Counted from the stretch's first letter, positions 38,816 through 47,889 are shown. The stretch is 64,000 bases of DNA from Lacunisphaera limnophila (GCF_001746835.1 NZ_CP016094.1:3611501-3675500), one strand, 5' to 3'. Notes: generated by a model from the letters alone, not told the origin. Translations and numbers: made by a program.

Positions 38816-41151
38816 TCGCCCGCCTCGAGGAAATCATCTTCCGCCACCGCCTGCTCACGCTGGCCGTCTTCGCCCTGATCACCGCCTGGCTCGGCTGGTT
38901 CGCCGCCAAGACCCGCGTGGACGCCAGCTTCGACAAGCAGCTCCCCACCGACCACGAGTACATCGACAACTTCAAGAAGCATCGCACGCAGTTCGGCGGC
39001 GCCAATCGCGTCGTCATCGCCCTGGTCGCGAAGAATGGCGACATCTTCACCCCGGAATTCTTCAAAACCCTCAAGGCCGTCACCGACGAGACCTACTACC
39101 TGCCCGGCGTCGACCGCGCCCAGGTGATGTCCATCTTCACCCCCAACGTCCGCTACATCGAGGTCGTCGAGGAGGGCCTGCAGGGCGGCAACGTCATCCC
39201 CGCCGACTTCGCCCCCACGCCCGCCGGGTTTGAGCAGGTCCGGCAGAACATCGTGAAGTCCGGACGCCTCGGCATGCTTGTAGCCAACGACTACACCGGC
39301 GCCGCCGTCATTGCCTCGCTCCAGGAGGTCGACCCGCAGACCGGCCGCACCCTCGACTACGCCCAGGTCGCCGCCGCCCTAGAGACCACCATCCGCGCCA
39401 AGTTCCAGTCCGACACGATCAGCGTGCATGTCATCGGCTTCGCCAAGGTCATCGGCGACATCACCGACGGCGCCAAGGGCGTCCTCGTGTTCTTCGCGAT
39501 CGCCCTCGTGATCTCCGCCGTCCTGCTCTTCTACTTCTCGCAGTCCCTGATGCTGACGGTGCTGCCGCTGCTCACGTCCTTCTGCGCCGTGGTGTGGCAA
39601 TTCGGCATCCTCAACCTCCTCGGCTTCGGCATCGACCCGCTCTCCATCCTCGTCCCGTTCCTGATCTTCGCCATCGCCCTGAGCCACGCGACGCAGATGC
39701 TCCGGTCGTTCCGCTTCGAGATCAACATGGGCAAGGATGAACATGCCGCCGCCCGCGCCTCGTTCAGCAACCTCTTCATCCCCGGCTGCGTGGCCATCCT
39801 CACCGGCACCGTCGGCTTCAGCACGATCTACCTCGTGCACGTGCCCACCATCCAGGAACTCGCCATCACCGCCAGCCTCGGCGTCTTCCTCATCATCTTC
39901 ACCGACCGCTTCCTGCTGCCCGTGCTCATCTCCTACACGAAGATGTCACCCGGCTTCCGCAAGCGCGTGAACTTCCGCCGCTTCGCCCTCCAGCCCTGGT
40001 GGCGCCGCCTCGTCAACTTCACCACCGGCCCGCGCAGCTCGGTCGTGATCATCGTGGTCTCCCTCGCGCTCCTCGTCTTCGGCTGGGTCAAGTCCTCCCA
40101 GGTCAAGATTGGCGACCTCCACGCCGGCGTGCCCGAACTCCGCCAAGACTCGCGCTACAACCGCGACACCGCCGTCATCACCAAGGAATTCAGCATCGGC
40201 GTGGACGTCATCACCGTCCTGGCCGAGACCGTGCCCAACGGCGTCGTCGAGCACGACGTCATGACCCTGATCGACACCTTCGCCTGGCGCATGCGCAACG
40301 TCGAGGGCGTCCAGTCCACCGCCGCCCTCACCGACTACGCCCGCACCATTAACGCCGGCTGGAACGAGGGCAGCCTCAAGTGGCGCGTCATCCCCCGCAA
40401 CCAGCACGCCCTCGCCCAGGCCGTCTCGCCCGTCGAGACCTCCAGCGGCTTCCTCAACAACGACGGTAGCGTCATCCCCGTGATGATCTATCTCAAGGAC
40501 CACAAGGCCGAGACCATCAAGCGCGTCATCGCCGCCGTGAAGGACTTCCGCGCCACCCACGACAACCCGCGCGTTAAGCTCCAGCTCGCCACCGGCAACA
40601 TCGGCGTGATGGCCGCGACCAACGAGGTCGTCGCCGCCGCTCAGACGCCCATGATCCTCTGGGTCTACGCCGCCGTGATCGTGCTCTGCCTCATCTCGTT
40701 CCGTTCCTGGCGCGGCGCGCTCTGCGTGATCGTCCCGCTCGTCGTGGTTTCCTACCTCGGCTACGCCCTGAAATTCTACCTCAACATCGGCCTCAAGACC
40801 TCCACCCTCCCCGTCATCGCCCTCGGCGTCGGCATCGGCGTGGACTACGGCATCTACCTGTTCTCCGCCATCCAGGAACGCTTGGCGCAAGGCGACACCT
40901 TCGAGGACGCCCTCTGCTTCGCCTTCGGCACCATGGGCACCTCGGTGATGTTCACCGGCAGCGCCCTCGCCGCCGGCGTCGGCACCTGGGCCTGGTCCAC
41001 ACTGAAGTTTCAGGCCGACATGGGCATCCTTCTCAGCTTTCTCTTTTTCTTCAACATGCTCGGCGCGATGCTCCTGATGCCCGCCCTCGGCCGCTGGCTC
41101 TTCCACTCCCAGCTCGCCCACCGCCTGAAGCCCGCCTCCTCCTCGCCCTAA
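38812..41151 (+). CDS. RND/MMPL-family exporter
   Basis: A 779-residue inner-membrane transporter of the hydrophobe/MMPL branch of RND. There are two repeats, each with one helix, a large periplasmic loop and a five-helix bundle: first helix HRLLTLAVFALITAWLGWFA, then FFAIALVISAVLLFYFSQSL. The second half begins near SSVVIIVVSLALLVFGWV and has VYAAVIVLCLISFRSWRGAL and GVGIGVDYGIYLFS, with the proton-relay aspartate in VDYG. It resembles HpnN and the DUF1302/DUF1329-linked exporters, suggesting export of lipids or sterol-like hydrophobic substrates. Start ATG overlaps the preceding gene's stop (ATGA). Confidence 0.93.
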   Translation: MIARLEEIIFRHRLLTLAVFALITAWLGWFAAKTRVDASFDKQLPTDHEYIDNFKKHRTQFGGANRVVIALVAKNGDIFTPEFFKTLKAVTDETYYLPGVDRAQVMSIFTPNVRYIEVVEEGLQGGNVIPADFAPTPAGFEQVRQNIVKSGRLGMLVANDYTGAAVIASLQEVDPQTGRTLDYAQVAAALETTIRAKFQSDTISVHVIGFAKVIGDITDGAKGVLVFFAIALVISAVLLFYFSQSLMLTVLPLLTSFCAVVWQFGILNLLGFGIDPLSILVPFLIFAIALSHATQMLRSFRFEINMGKDEHAAARASFSNLFIPGCVAILTGTVGFSTIYLVHVPTIQELAITASLGVFLIIFTDRFLLPVLISYTKMSPGFRKRVNFRRFALQPWWRRLVNFTTGPRSSVVIIVVSLALLVFGWVKSSQVKIGDLHAGVPELRQDSRYNRDTAVITKEFSIGVDVITVLAETVPNGVVEHDVMTLIDTFAWRMRNVEGVQSTAALTDYARTINAGWNEGSLKWRVIPRNQHALAQAVSPVETSSGFLNNDGSVIPVMIYLKDHKAETIKRVIAAVKDFRATHDNPRVKLQLATGNIGVMAATNEVVAAAQTPMILWVYAAVIVLCLISFRSWRGALCVIVPLVVVSYLGYALKFYLNIGLKTSTLPVIALGVGIGVDYGIYLFSAIQERLAQGDTFEDALCFAFGTMGTSVMFTGSALAAGVGTWAWSTLKFQADMGILLSFLFFFNMLGAMLLMPALGRWLFHSQLAHRLKPASSSP

Positions 41152-41184
41152 GTGGAGGTCCCGCGTCCCTGCGGACTTGTCGGA

Positions 41185-41239
41185 TGTAGGGCGGGGTCGC
41201 CGACGCAGGCTTGGCGGAGATGGCGAAGCAACCCCGCCT
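41185..41239. repeat. REP-like palindrome, family A, degenerate pair
   Basis: Starts TGTAGGGCGGGGTCGCCGA, continues through CAGGCTTGGCGGAGATGGCG (also present in the 5.6 kb element, inverted) and closes with ACCCCGCC. A partial extra copy (TGTAGGGCCCCAC) follows. It lies between convergent MMPL and TonB-like genes. Confidence 0.7.
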
Positions 41240-41317
41240 GTTTGATGTAGGGCCCCACAAGTGAGGTCATTCCGCCCTCCGCCCTCTGCCCTCTGCCTTC
41301 CGTCCTCCGCCGTCGAT

Positions 41318-41869
41318 TCACTTCCCCGCTTCCACCTTCCCCGCCGTCGTGAAGGTAAACGCCAGGTCGAACTCCGCCTCCACCGTCTCCGTGTGCAGCA
41401 CGCGCGAGTAAGCGACCCCTCCGCCGGTGACGATCTCGATGTCCTCCACCCGCGCCGGCCGGAACTTCCACTGCCGCACCGCCCCCTCCACCGCCTCCCG
41501 GAAGTCATCCGCAAACGCCGGCGGCGTGATACTGATCGCCAGCATGCTCGGCCGGACCGCCGTGACATTTCCCTGCGCGTCCACCGTGACCCGCACCCCG
41601 ACCTGCGCCGCCCCCGCCTTCGCCGCCAAGGCCCGCGCCGGATAAACGGGCAAAACCGGGTCACCGATTATCTGCGCCTCCCGAAACTGGCTCTGCCGGC
41701 TCGGCTCGACGACCTCGGCCGATGAACCCTTTGGCGCCGGCCCCGGCGGCGGCTCCACCAAAACGAACGCACTCCGTCCGGAGTCTGGGGGTGGTGCATG
41801 CCGGCAGCCGACGGCCAGCACCAGCAAGACCAGCCATCGCCCAAGGTTCGATCCTGAAAGCCCTTTCAC
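41318..41869 (-). CDS. TonB C-terminal-like lipoprotein
   Basis: A 183-residue protein starting at GTG (41869). A lipoprotein signal is visible: LGRWLVLLVLAVGCRHAPPP, lipobox LAVGC. A proline-rich linker leads to a TonB/energy-transducer-type C-terminal domain: PVLPVYPARALAAKAGAAQV, VRVTVDAQGNVTAVRP and REAVEGAVRQWKFRPARVED. Lacking a transmembrane anchor, it is unlikely to be a classical TonB and may act as an envelope adaptor. It lies 16 bases after the ADOP permease gene and is probably in the PadR-controlled operon. Confidence 0.75.
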   Translation of the reverse strand: MKGLSGSNLGRWLVLLVLAVGCRHAPPPDSGRSAFVLVEPPPGPAPKGSSAEVVEPSRQSQFREAQIIGDPVLPVYPARALAAKAGAAQVGVRVTVDAQGNVTAVRPSMLAISITPPAFADDFREAVEGAVRQWKFRPARVEDIEIVTGGGVAYSRVLHTETVEAEFDLAFTFTTAGKVEAGK

Positions 41870-41885
41870 GCCGTCCAGCCAAGCC

Positions 41886-44552
41886 TCACTCCGCCCGCAG
41901 CGCAACCATCGGATCCGCCTTCGCCGCCCGCCGCGCCGGCAGCAGCGTCGCCAGCAGGGTCGCCAGCAGCACCAACCCGCTGAGCGCGCCATAGGTCAGC
42001 GGATCCACCGCGCTGACGTCGTAGAGCTGGCTCCGCAGCAACCGCGCCAGTCCCGCGGCCAGCACCAGACCCAGGCCTATGCCCATCACCGCCAGACGGA
42101 TTCCTTGGCCCAGCATGAGGCGATAAAGCTCCGCCGGCCGCGCCCCCAACGCGGCCCGGATGCCCATCTCCTGCCGCCGGCTGGCCGCGTGATGACTCAT
42201 GACCCCGTAGAGCCCTACCAACGTGAGCACGAGGGCCGTGCCGGAAAACAACCCGAGCAACACGGCGGCCAGCCGCTGGCCGGACAGGGCCCGCTCGCGA
42301 TAATCCGCCAGGGCCCGGATCTCCGTGACCGGCATGCCGGGGTCCAGCCGCCACACCTCACGCCGGATGGACTCCGCCAGCGCCTCCGGACGCACCGCGG
42401 TGCGCACCACCAGCGTGATTCCCGCATTGGCGAATTGGGCCTGCGGCACGTACACTTCGGGGCGCGGCGTGTCGCCGGGTGACCGATGCCGCACATCCGC
42501 CACCACGCCGACGATTTCCTTGGGCGTGAAACCGCCCCAGCCCATCCGCAGGTGGAGCCCAAGGGGATTCCGGCCGGCGAGGGCCTCGCGAACAAAGGCC
42601 TCGTTGACCAGCGCTACCGCCGGTGCCGCGGGGCCGTCGTGTGCGGTGAAGCCGCGGCCCGCAACCACGGGTATGCCCAGCGTGTCCAGGTAGTCATGCG
42701 CGACGAAGCGCAGCTGCGCCGAGGGCTTGCTCCCGGGCTCCGTCGGTACCTCCACCACCGCATAGCTCGTGTTGTTCTCGACGCCGGTCAGGGGCACGCT
42801 CTGGGCATGGCTCACGGCGGAAACCCCGGGGATCCGGGCCAACGCCTCGGTCAGCCGGGTCATGAAATGATTCACCGCCGTCGGCTCGAAATCCTCCCGC
42901 ATGTAGCGCTGGCCCGTCAGGGCGATCTGCGCGGTGAGGATGTTCTCCACCTGATAGCCCGGCTGCACCTGCTGCAGCCGCCCCAGGCTGCGCAGCATCA
43001 GGCCCGCCGCCACGAGCAGTGCCAGCGACAGCGCGATCTGGCCGACCACCAGCGCATGTCTCAGCCGGTTGTGCCGACCACCGCTGCTGCCGCGGCCGCC
43101 CGCCTTGAGCGCGTCGATCGGCCGGGTCGTGCCCCCCACCAGGGCGGGCAGCCAACCGCAGAACAGTCCGGTCAGGACCACCACGCCGCCGCAAAACAGC
43201 AGGACCCGTCCCTCCGGGACCAGACCGGCCAGCCGGGGCAGTCCCTCGGGCAGGTACGTTTCCGCCAGACCGATCATCCAAGCCGCCAGCAACAAGCCGA
43301 ATCCGCCGCCGAGCGTCGCCAGCACGAAAGTCTCCGCCATGGCCTGCCGGATCAGGTCCCGGCGGCTGGCGCCGAGTGCGCTGCGCACGGCCAGCTCCCG
43401 CTGCCGGGTGATCGCCCGGCTGAGCAGCAGGTTGGCCACGTTCAAGCAGGCGATGAGCAGCACCAGCCCGACCACCGCCGCCAGCAGCCCGAGCTTCGGG
43501 CCGTGATCCCCGACCAGTAAGGCCCGCAACGGGCTGATCCGCACGGTCAGGTCGCGACCGATCTCCGGGTGCGCGGTCCGGATGGCCACATGCAGCGCCT
43601 CCAACTCGGCCTGCGCCTGCCCGAGACTCACGCCGGGCCGCAGCCGGGCCAGCGCCCCGATATAGGGCCGGTAGGCCCGGCTGGCATTGGCGCTGCCCTC
43701 CCGCGCGGGGTCGCCCAAAATGACCGGCGGCAGCCAGATATCCACCGGCTCCGGCTCGACCGGAAACAGTCCGGCGGGCGTGACGCCCACGATCTCGCAG
43801 GGCATTTCGCTGATCTCCAGCTGGCGGCCGATCACCGCGGGGTCGGCGTTGAACAGCCCGACCCAGGTCGCGTGCGTCAGCATGGCCGGCGTCACGCCCT
43901 GCAGCCCGCCGGGAAGTTCCTCCGCCGGCAGAAACGAACGGCCCAGCAGAGGCTGGATGCCGGCGACCGGGAAAAACTCGGGCGACACCAGGGCCGCCCG
44001 GACCCGCACCGCGCGATCTTGCAGCATCAGTACCAGTTCCGATTCGGCCACCGCCGCCATGCCCGAAAAAGACGTCGTGCCGGCGCGCCAGTCGGCGAAA
44101 TTCAGATACGAGAGTCCGGCCGAGTTGCCGCCCGTCGCCCGGTCCTCGGTCTGCAGCACCACCAGCCGGTCCTCATCGTGCACCGCCAGCGGGCGGAAAA
44201 GCACCGCGTTCACGAGCGTGAAGATCGCGGCGTTGGCGCCGATGCCCAGCGCGAGCGTTAGCACGACCACGGCCGCAAAGCCCGGCTGGTGCCGCAACCC
44301 GCGCAGCGCCTGCCGCAAGTCGCGGAGCGCGGCCTCCACCGCCAGCCAGCCGCGTTGCTCGCGGACCCGCCCTTGCACGCTGCCCACGTTGCCAAATTCC
44401 CGCAGCGCCGCGCTCCGGGCTTCCGCCTCACTCAGGCCGGCCCGGCGGTTCTGCTCGGTCAGGAGCTCAACATGATGCGCCATCTCCTCGGCCATCTCGG
44501 CGTTGAGGCGATCACGGCGGAAGAGGTACCCAAGATTGCGAAACCAGGACAT
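41886..44552 (-). CDS. ADOP-type (duplicated MacB-like) ABC permease
   Basis: An 888-residue membrane protein of the 'acidobacterial duplicated orphan permease' group. The N-terminal helical cap (LFRRDRLNAEMAEEMAHHVE, then GLSEAEARSAALREFGN) is characteristic. It is followed by two FtsX/MacB-type permease units: helices at GFAAVVVLTLALGIGANAAI and VGLVLLIACLNVANLLLSRA, then in the second half LVVGQIALSLALLVAAGLML and VLLGLFSGTALVLTLVGLYG. Each unit carries a periplasmic MacB_PCD domain. No ATPase gene is adjacent, as usual for ADOPs. Such proteins are presumed to act in macrolide or peptide efflux or envelope mechanotransmission, but this is unproven. Confidence 0.93.
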   Translation of the reverse strand: MSWFRNLGYLFRRDRLNAEMAEEMAHHVELLTEQNRRAGLSEAEARSAALREFGNVGSVQGRVREQRGWLAVEAALRDLRQALRGLRHQPGFAAVVVLTLALGIGANAAIFTLVNAVLFRPLAVHDEDRLVVLQTEDRATGGNSAGLSYLNFADWRAGTTSFSGMAAVAESELVLMLQDRAVRVRAALVSPEFFPVAGIQPLLGRSFLPAEELPGGLQGVTPAMLTHATWVGLFNADPAVIGRQLEISEMPCEIVGVTPAGLFPVEPEPVDIWLPPVILGDPAREGSANASRAYRPYIGALARLRPGVSLGQAQAELEALHVAIRTAHPEIGRDLTVRISPLRALLVGDHGPKLGLLAAVVGLVLLIACLNVANLLLSRAITRQRELAVRSALGASRRDLIRQAMAETFVLATLGGGFGLLLAAWMIGLAETYLPEGLPRLAGLVPEGRVLLFCGGVVVLTGLFCGWLPALVGGTTRPIDALKAGGRGSSGGRHNRLRHALVVGQIALSLALLVAAGLMLRSLGRLQQVQPGYQVENILTAQIALTGQRYMREDFEPTAVNHFMTRLTEALARIPGVSAVSHAQSVPLTGVENNTSYAVVEVPTEPGSKPSAQLRFVAHDYLDTLGIPVVAGRGFTAHDGPAAPAVALVNEAFVREALAGRNPLGLHLRMGWGGFTPKEIVGVVADVRHRSPGDTPRPEVYVPQAQFANAGITLVVRTAVRPEALAESIRREVWRLDPGMPVTEIRALADYRERALSGQRLAAVLLGLFSGTALVLTLVGLYGVMSHHAASRRQEMGIRAALGARPAELYRLMLGQGIRLAVMGIGLGLVLAAGLARLLRSQLYDVSAVDPLTYGALSGLVLLATLLATLLPARRAAKADPMVALRAE

Positions 44553-44559
44553 GGCGAAA

Positions 44560-44892
44560 TCAGGCGTGACCCAACACCAGGTTGATGGCGGTGGAGAGCT
44601 TGGCCCAGCTCTGCTCCTCGGCGGCCAGCTGCTTGCGCCCCGTGGCGCTCAGCGTGTAGAACTTCGCCTTCCGGTTGTTGTCGGAGACGCCCCACTCCGA
44701 TTTGATCCAGCCCTGGTCCTCCAATCGGTAGAGCGCCGGATAAAGCGAGCCCTGCTCGACGGTCAGCATTTCCCGGGACATCTGCCGGATCCGCAGCGAA
44801 ATCCCGAAGCCGTGCATCGGTTCGTGCTGGAGCGATTTGAGGATGAGCAGGTCGAGGGTCCCCTGCAGCAGATCAGCTTTGTTGGTGGCCAT
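44560..44892 (-). CDS. PadR-family transcriptional regulator
   Basis: A 110-residue winged-helix repressor. It starts MATNKADLLQGTLDLLILKS (the standard PadR/ADOP-linked start), then HGFGISLRIRQMSREMLTVE, the recognition helix and wing QGSLYPALYRLEDQGWIKSE and KAKFYTLSATGRKQL. It probably represses its own operon with the ADOP permease, which begins seven bases downstream. Two palindromic operators lie directly upstream of its start. A longer open frame upstream is not supported. Confidence 0.93.
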   Translation of the reverse strand: MATNKADLLQGTLDLLILKSLQHEPMHGFGISLRIRQMSREMLTVEQGSLYPALYRLEDQGWIKSEWGVSDNNRKAKFYTLSATGRKQLAAEEQSWAKLSTAINLVLGHA

Positions 44893-44896
44893 GGTT

Positions 44897-44948
44897 TCTC
44901 CTAGATTGGCTAGGAGAGAACCGCCCTCCCCTAGATTGTCAAGGGGAG
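44897..44948 (-). promoter_or_regulatory. Tandem PadR operator palindromes with -35 box
   Basis: Two inverted repeats with centres 30 bp apart, so on the same helix face: 44897-44917, TCTCCTAG-ATTGG-CTAGGAGA (perfect 8-bp arms), and 44926-44948, CTCCCCTAG-ATTGTC-AAGGGGAG. On the minus strand the distal one contains TTGACA (44937-44942), a consensus -35 box. Repressor binding would block the promoter of padR-ADOP. The proximal site ends five bases before the padR start codon, so it may also mask the ribosome-binding region. Confidence 0.8.
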
Positions 44949-44966
44949 AACCTGCAATCCCTATGA

Positions 44967-45038
44967 GTGTGGGCGGCGAGCTCGCTCGCGCCACGAGGGC
45001 GGCATCCCATTCGTGGCGCCAGCCAGCTGGCCGCCCAC
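44967..45038. repeat. REP-like hairpin, family G
   Basis: GTGTGGGCGGCGAGCTCGCT at one end and CAGCTGGCCGCCCAC at the other, with an inner palindrome around CGCCACGAGGGCGGC. It lies between the padR promoter and the 3' end of the exported protein gene. Confidence 0.6.
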
Positions 45039-45059
45039 CCCGGGGCCCTAACACAGCCG

Positions 45060-45980
45060 CTACTTCGCTTTCGGCGCCTCCGGCTGATTCTCCACCGTCC
45101 CCAGCACCTTGAAGTCCTCCATCTTCACCTCGACCTCGCGGTCGTTGACGCGGACGCGCTGCAGGCCGTCCAGCGACTTGCCGTAGACGTCCGCCCCCGC
45201 GAAGGCCAGGGCCGGGAGCGCTTCGGTGAAATTGTTGCCCGGCGAGCGCATGCTGAGCCGCGTGACCCACAGTAGCTTCGGTTTCTTTTCCCGGCGCATG
45301 AACTGGTAATCATAGGCCATGAGCACGACGAAATAACGCTCCTCGTTCAGCTCCACGCTCATCGTGAGCTCCTGCGTGCTGGGCCGCGCCTTGGTCCGTT
45401 CCTTGTCCAGCGAACGCCGGTAACCAAGCAGGGCGGCGTTGCGCTCCATCATCGCATGCTGGCTGGTCTGCGCCGTGCCCAGCCGGTCCAGCGAGGCGTT
45501 CAGGTCCCCCACATCCGCGTTCTGCGTGTCAGCGTACGTGCTGCTGAAGGTGCCCAGTGCGGCATTCAGGGACTCAATCTCCGCCTGCCGGCGCGAGTCA
45601 TCATAGATCAGGGTCGAGCCCCAGAAAACACGGATCAGGATGTTCGCCGCGGGCACGTCCTTGGTCGGATAATACTCCTGCTTGGCCAGATTCACCGCCA
45701 GCATCTTGGTGATATCACCAAAGGTCATCGCCTCCTGGCCACGATCCGCCGTGCCTCCGCCCAGGCGCACCCCCTCGGCAAAAACATACGTCTCGGGCTG
45801 CAGTCGGCCCTGCGGATCGGTGGGCCGGACGTAGCTCGGGGCCGAGGTGGCACTGATGGCAATCGAGTCTCCCCAGCCGGCCTGCAGCAGGGTCGCCGGG
45901 AGCAGGGCGAGGATCAAGTACCGGCCGGACACCCTCCAGCCAGGGAAAAAGACAGAGCCGGGGCGAAGCGTCGTAGTCAT
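45060..45980 (-). CDS. Exported protein of unknown function
   Basis: A 306-residue protein starting at ATG (MTTTLRPGSVFFPGWRVSGR). The signal peptide is YLILALLPATLLQAGWG. The mature region has SYVRPTDPQGRLQPETYVFA, then AVNLAKQEYYPTKDVPAANI, LIRVFWGSTLIYDDSRRQAE and VVLMAYDYQFMRREKKPKLL. It is mixed alpha/beta with no recognised family; the length and leader suggest periplasmic or outer-membrane location. It is divergent from the AI-2E permease gene with about 214 bases between them. Confidence 0.65.
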   Translation of the reverse strand: MTTTLRPGSVFFPGWRVSGRYLILALLPATLLQAGWGDSIAISATSAPSYVRPTDPQGRLQPETYVFAEGVRLGGGTADRGQEAMTFGDITKMLAVNLAKQEYYPTKDVPAANILIRVFWGSTLIYDDSRRQAEIESLNAALGTFSSTYADTQNADVGDLNASLDRLGTAQTSQHAMMERNAALLGYRRSLDKERTKARPSTQELTMSVELNEERYFVVLMAYDYQFMRREKKPKLLWVTRLSMRSPGNNFTEALPALAFAGADVYGKSLDGLQRVRVNDREVEVKMEDFKVLGTVENQPEAPKAK

Positions 45981-46194
45981 GGGGGTACAGGGAGAGTACC
46001 GGGGGTGGCCCTTCCCGCCAGCACCGCGCAGCCTGACCGTCCGGCTGCCGATGTCAAAGGGCGGCTGGGCCTGGTTCGATGGTGGAACCTGCCTTCCGTC
46101 CTTTACCAAGCCTTCGGACGACAGGCCGGGCAGGTGGCCCCGAGGCCAATCGCCTGAGCTTGCGTGACAGCCGGGCCCCCGCTTCTCTCCGCCC

Positions 46195-47343
46195 ATGGCC
46201 GAAGCCGACGCCCCCCTGCTCTCCCCCGCCCAGCGCCGGCTGGTCGGCTTCGCCCTCGGCTTCGGCGCCATCGTCACGATCTTCGCCCTGCTGGCGCTCA
46301 TCCTCATCGGCCTCGGCCGCTTCATCGGCGAGTTCTCCAGCGTGATCTGGCCCATCGCCACCGCCGGCATCCTGGCCCTCATCCTCCGGCCGGTCGTCAC
46401 CATTTTTCAGAATCGCCTCAAGCTGGGCCGGCTCAGCGCCGTGATCTTGCTTTACGGCCTGTTTGTCCTGCTCGTCGCCGGGGTGCTCTTCGCCTTCGCC
46501 CCGGCCATCATCTCGCAGGTCATCGATTTCATCGCCTACCTGCCGAAGCTCTGGGAAAGCAGCCTCAAATGGGGCGAAACCCACTTCCCTGAATGGCTGG
46601 CTGTCGCGCGCCAGCATCTGGAGAACCCGGCCATCAAGGGCGCGCTCGAGACCGTCACGCAACAGGCGCAGGACTTCGTTGCCCAACTCGCACCCTCCCT
46701 CAAGCAGGCCGGCGCCAGCATTTTTGGTTTCTTCGGCTTGATCGCCTCCCTGGCCATCATTCCTGTCTACCTTTTCTTCTTCCTCCTGTCCGGCACCGAC
46801 GACCCGGTCAAGAAGCTGCCGGAGCACCTGAGCTTCCTGAATACCGATCACCGCGAAGACGTGATGTTCCTCCTGCGGGAGTTCCTCGGCATCATCGTGG
46901 CTTTCTTCCGCGGCCAGATCCTGATCGGCTTCATCATGGGCGTGCTGCTGGCCCTCGGCTTTACTCTGGGCGGCCTGCGCTTCGGTCTGGCCTTGGGTCT
47001 GATCGTCGGCCTGCTCAATATCGTACCCTACCTCGGGTCCATTCTCGGCCTGAGTGTCGTGATTCCCCTCGCCCTGCTCCAGGAGGGTGGCGGGCTCAGT
47101 CTGGTGGGCCTCTGCCTCGGGGTGTTTGTGGCGGTGCAGCTGATCGAGGGCTGGTTGCTCACCCCGCGCATCATGGGCCAGCAGACCGGCCTGCACCCGG
47201 TGGCGATCATCTTCGCCGTCTTCTTCTGGGGCCACGCCTTCGGCGGCGTGCTCGGCATGCTGCTCGCCGTGCCACTCACCGCCTTCTTCGTGACCGCCTG
47301 GCGCCTGGCCCGGCACAAGTACCTGCGCAAACCCGCAACCTAG
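46195..47343 (+). CDS. AI-2E family transporter (PerM/YdgG superfamily)
   Basis: A 382-residue polytopic membrane protein. N-terminal helices GFALGFGAIVTIFALLALIL and FSSVIWPIATAGILALILRP, a long extramembranous helical region (LPKLWESSLKWGETHFPEWL), then five C-terminal helices including FGLIASLAIIPVYLFFFLL, LIVGLLNIVPYLGSILG and VAIIFAVFFWGHAFGG. The GLLNIVPYLGS and FWGHAFG motifs are diagnostic. Family members export autoinducer-2 or act as Na+/H+ antiporters; substrate here is unknown. Confidence 0.9.
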   Translation: MAEADAPLLSPAQRRLVGFALGFGAIVTIFALLALILIGLGRFIGEFSSVIWPIATAGILALILRPVVTIFQNRLKLGRLSAVILLYGLFVLLVAGVLFAFAPAIISQVIDFIAYLPKLWESSLKWGETHFPEWLAVARQHLENPAIKGALETVTQQAQDFVAQLAPSLKQAGASIFGFFGLIASLAIIPVYLFFFLLSGTDDPVKKLPEHLSFLNTDHREDVMFLLREFLGIIVAFFRGQILIGFIMGVLLALGFTLGGLRFGLALGLIVGLLNIVPYLGSILGLSVVIPLALLQEGGGLSLVGLCLGVFVAVQLIEGWLLTPRIMGQQTGLHPVAIIFAVFFWGHAFGGVLGMLLAVPLTAFFVTAWRLARHKYLRKPAT

Positions 47344-47378
47344 CCTCGAGGCTGGTGTCACAGGCCCCACCCCTCCCC

Positions 47379-47744
47379 ATGAAAAGCCTGATCATCGTTC
47401 CCTGTCTCGCGGCCTCCGCCGCCGTCGCCGCCGAACTCAAGGACCCCACGGCCGTCGCCCAGGAATGGCAGCAAGCGGCCGAACAAGCCCGCCAACCGTT
47501 GGGACCCTCCCGCACCCTGGCCGCGCTCAGCGATGACCTGACCACCACGCCGCTGGAGCGCATCTTCAGCCCGGACAACCTGCCGCCCCTCCCGCCCCCG
47601 GCCGTCCGGCCGCCGCTCCTGGACGCCCCCAGCACCAAGATTCCCGACCACCTGCCCAACCTCCGCCCCCGCGGCGCCGTTCCCTACGAATACAACGGCG
47701 AGGTCTACTGGCTCGTACCCTTGAGCACTCCGGCCCGAAAGTGA
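47379..47744 (+). CDS. Small exported proline-rich protein
   Basis: A 121-residue protein with signal peptide KSLIIVPCLAASAAVAAEL and a mature chain rich in proline and leucine (SPDNLPPLPPPAVRPP, LPNLRPRGAVPYEYNG), ending EVYWLVPLSTPARK. Unrecognised. It lies 35 bases after the AI-2E transporter gene and may share its transcript. Confidence 0.55.
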   Translation: MKSLIIVPCLAASAAVAAELKDPTAVAQEWQQAAEQARQPLGPSRTLAALSDDLTTTPLERIFSPDNLPPLPPPAVRPPLLDAPSTKIPDHLPNLRPRGAVPYEYNGEVYWLVPLSTPARK

Positions 47745-47808
47745 AGTACCCGTGGCCCGCCATCAGGAACAAAGCATAGGGATGTGGCCAATGCTTCTGT
47801 GGAATGAT

Positions 47809-47841
47809 GGTGTCTCCTGACGCCCCGCTGTCAGGAGCACC
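47809..47841. repeat. Hairpin GGTGTCTCCTGAC / GTCAGGAGCACC
   Basis: A 12-bp stem (one bulge) around loop GCCCCGCT between the small exported protein gene and the MBL exonuclease gene. No T-run follows, so it is not a canonical terminator; it may be another dispersed element or an operator. Confidence 0.5.
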
Positions 47842-47889
47842 GGTGCCCACCTTTGACTTCCGCCGGCCGACGCTCCCTTGTCAGGGTCC

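Noticed and set aside
47809-47841. Hairpin GGTGTCTCCTGAC as a terminator
   Set aside because: No T-run follows the stem on either strand, so only a generic repeat label is justified.
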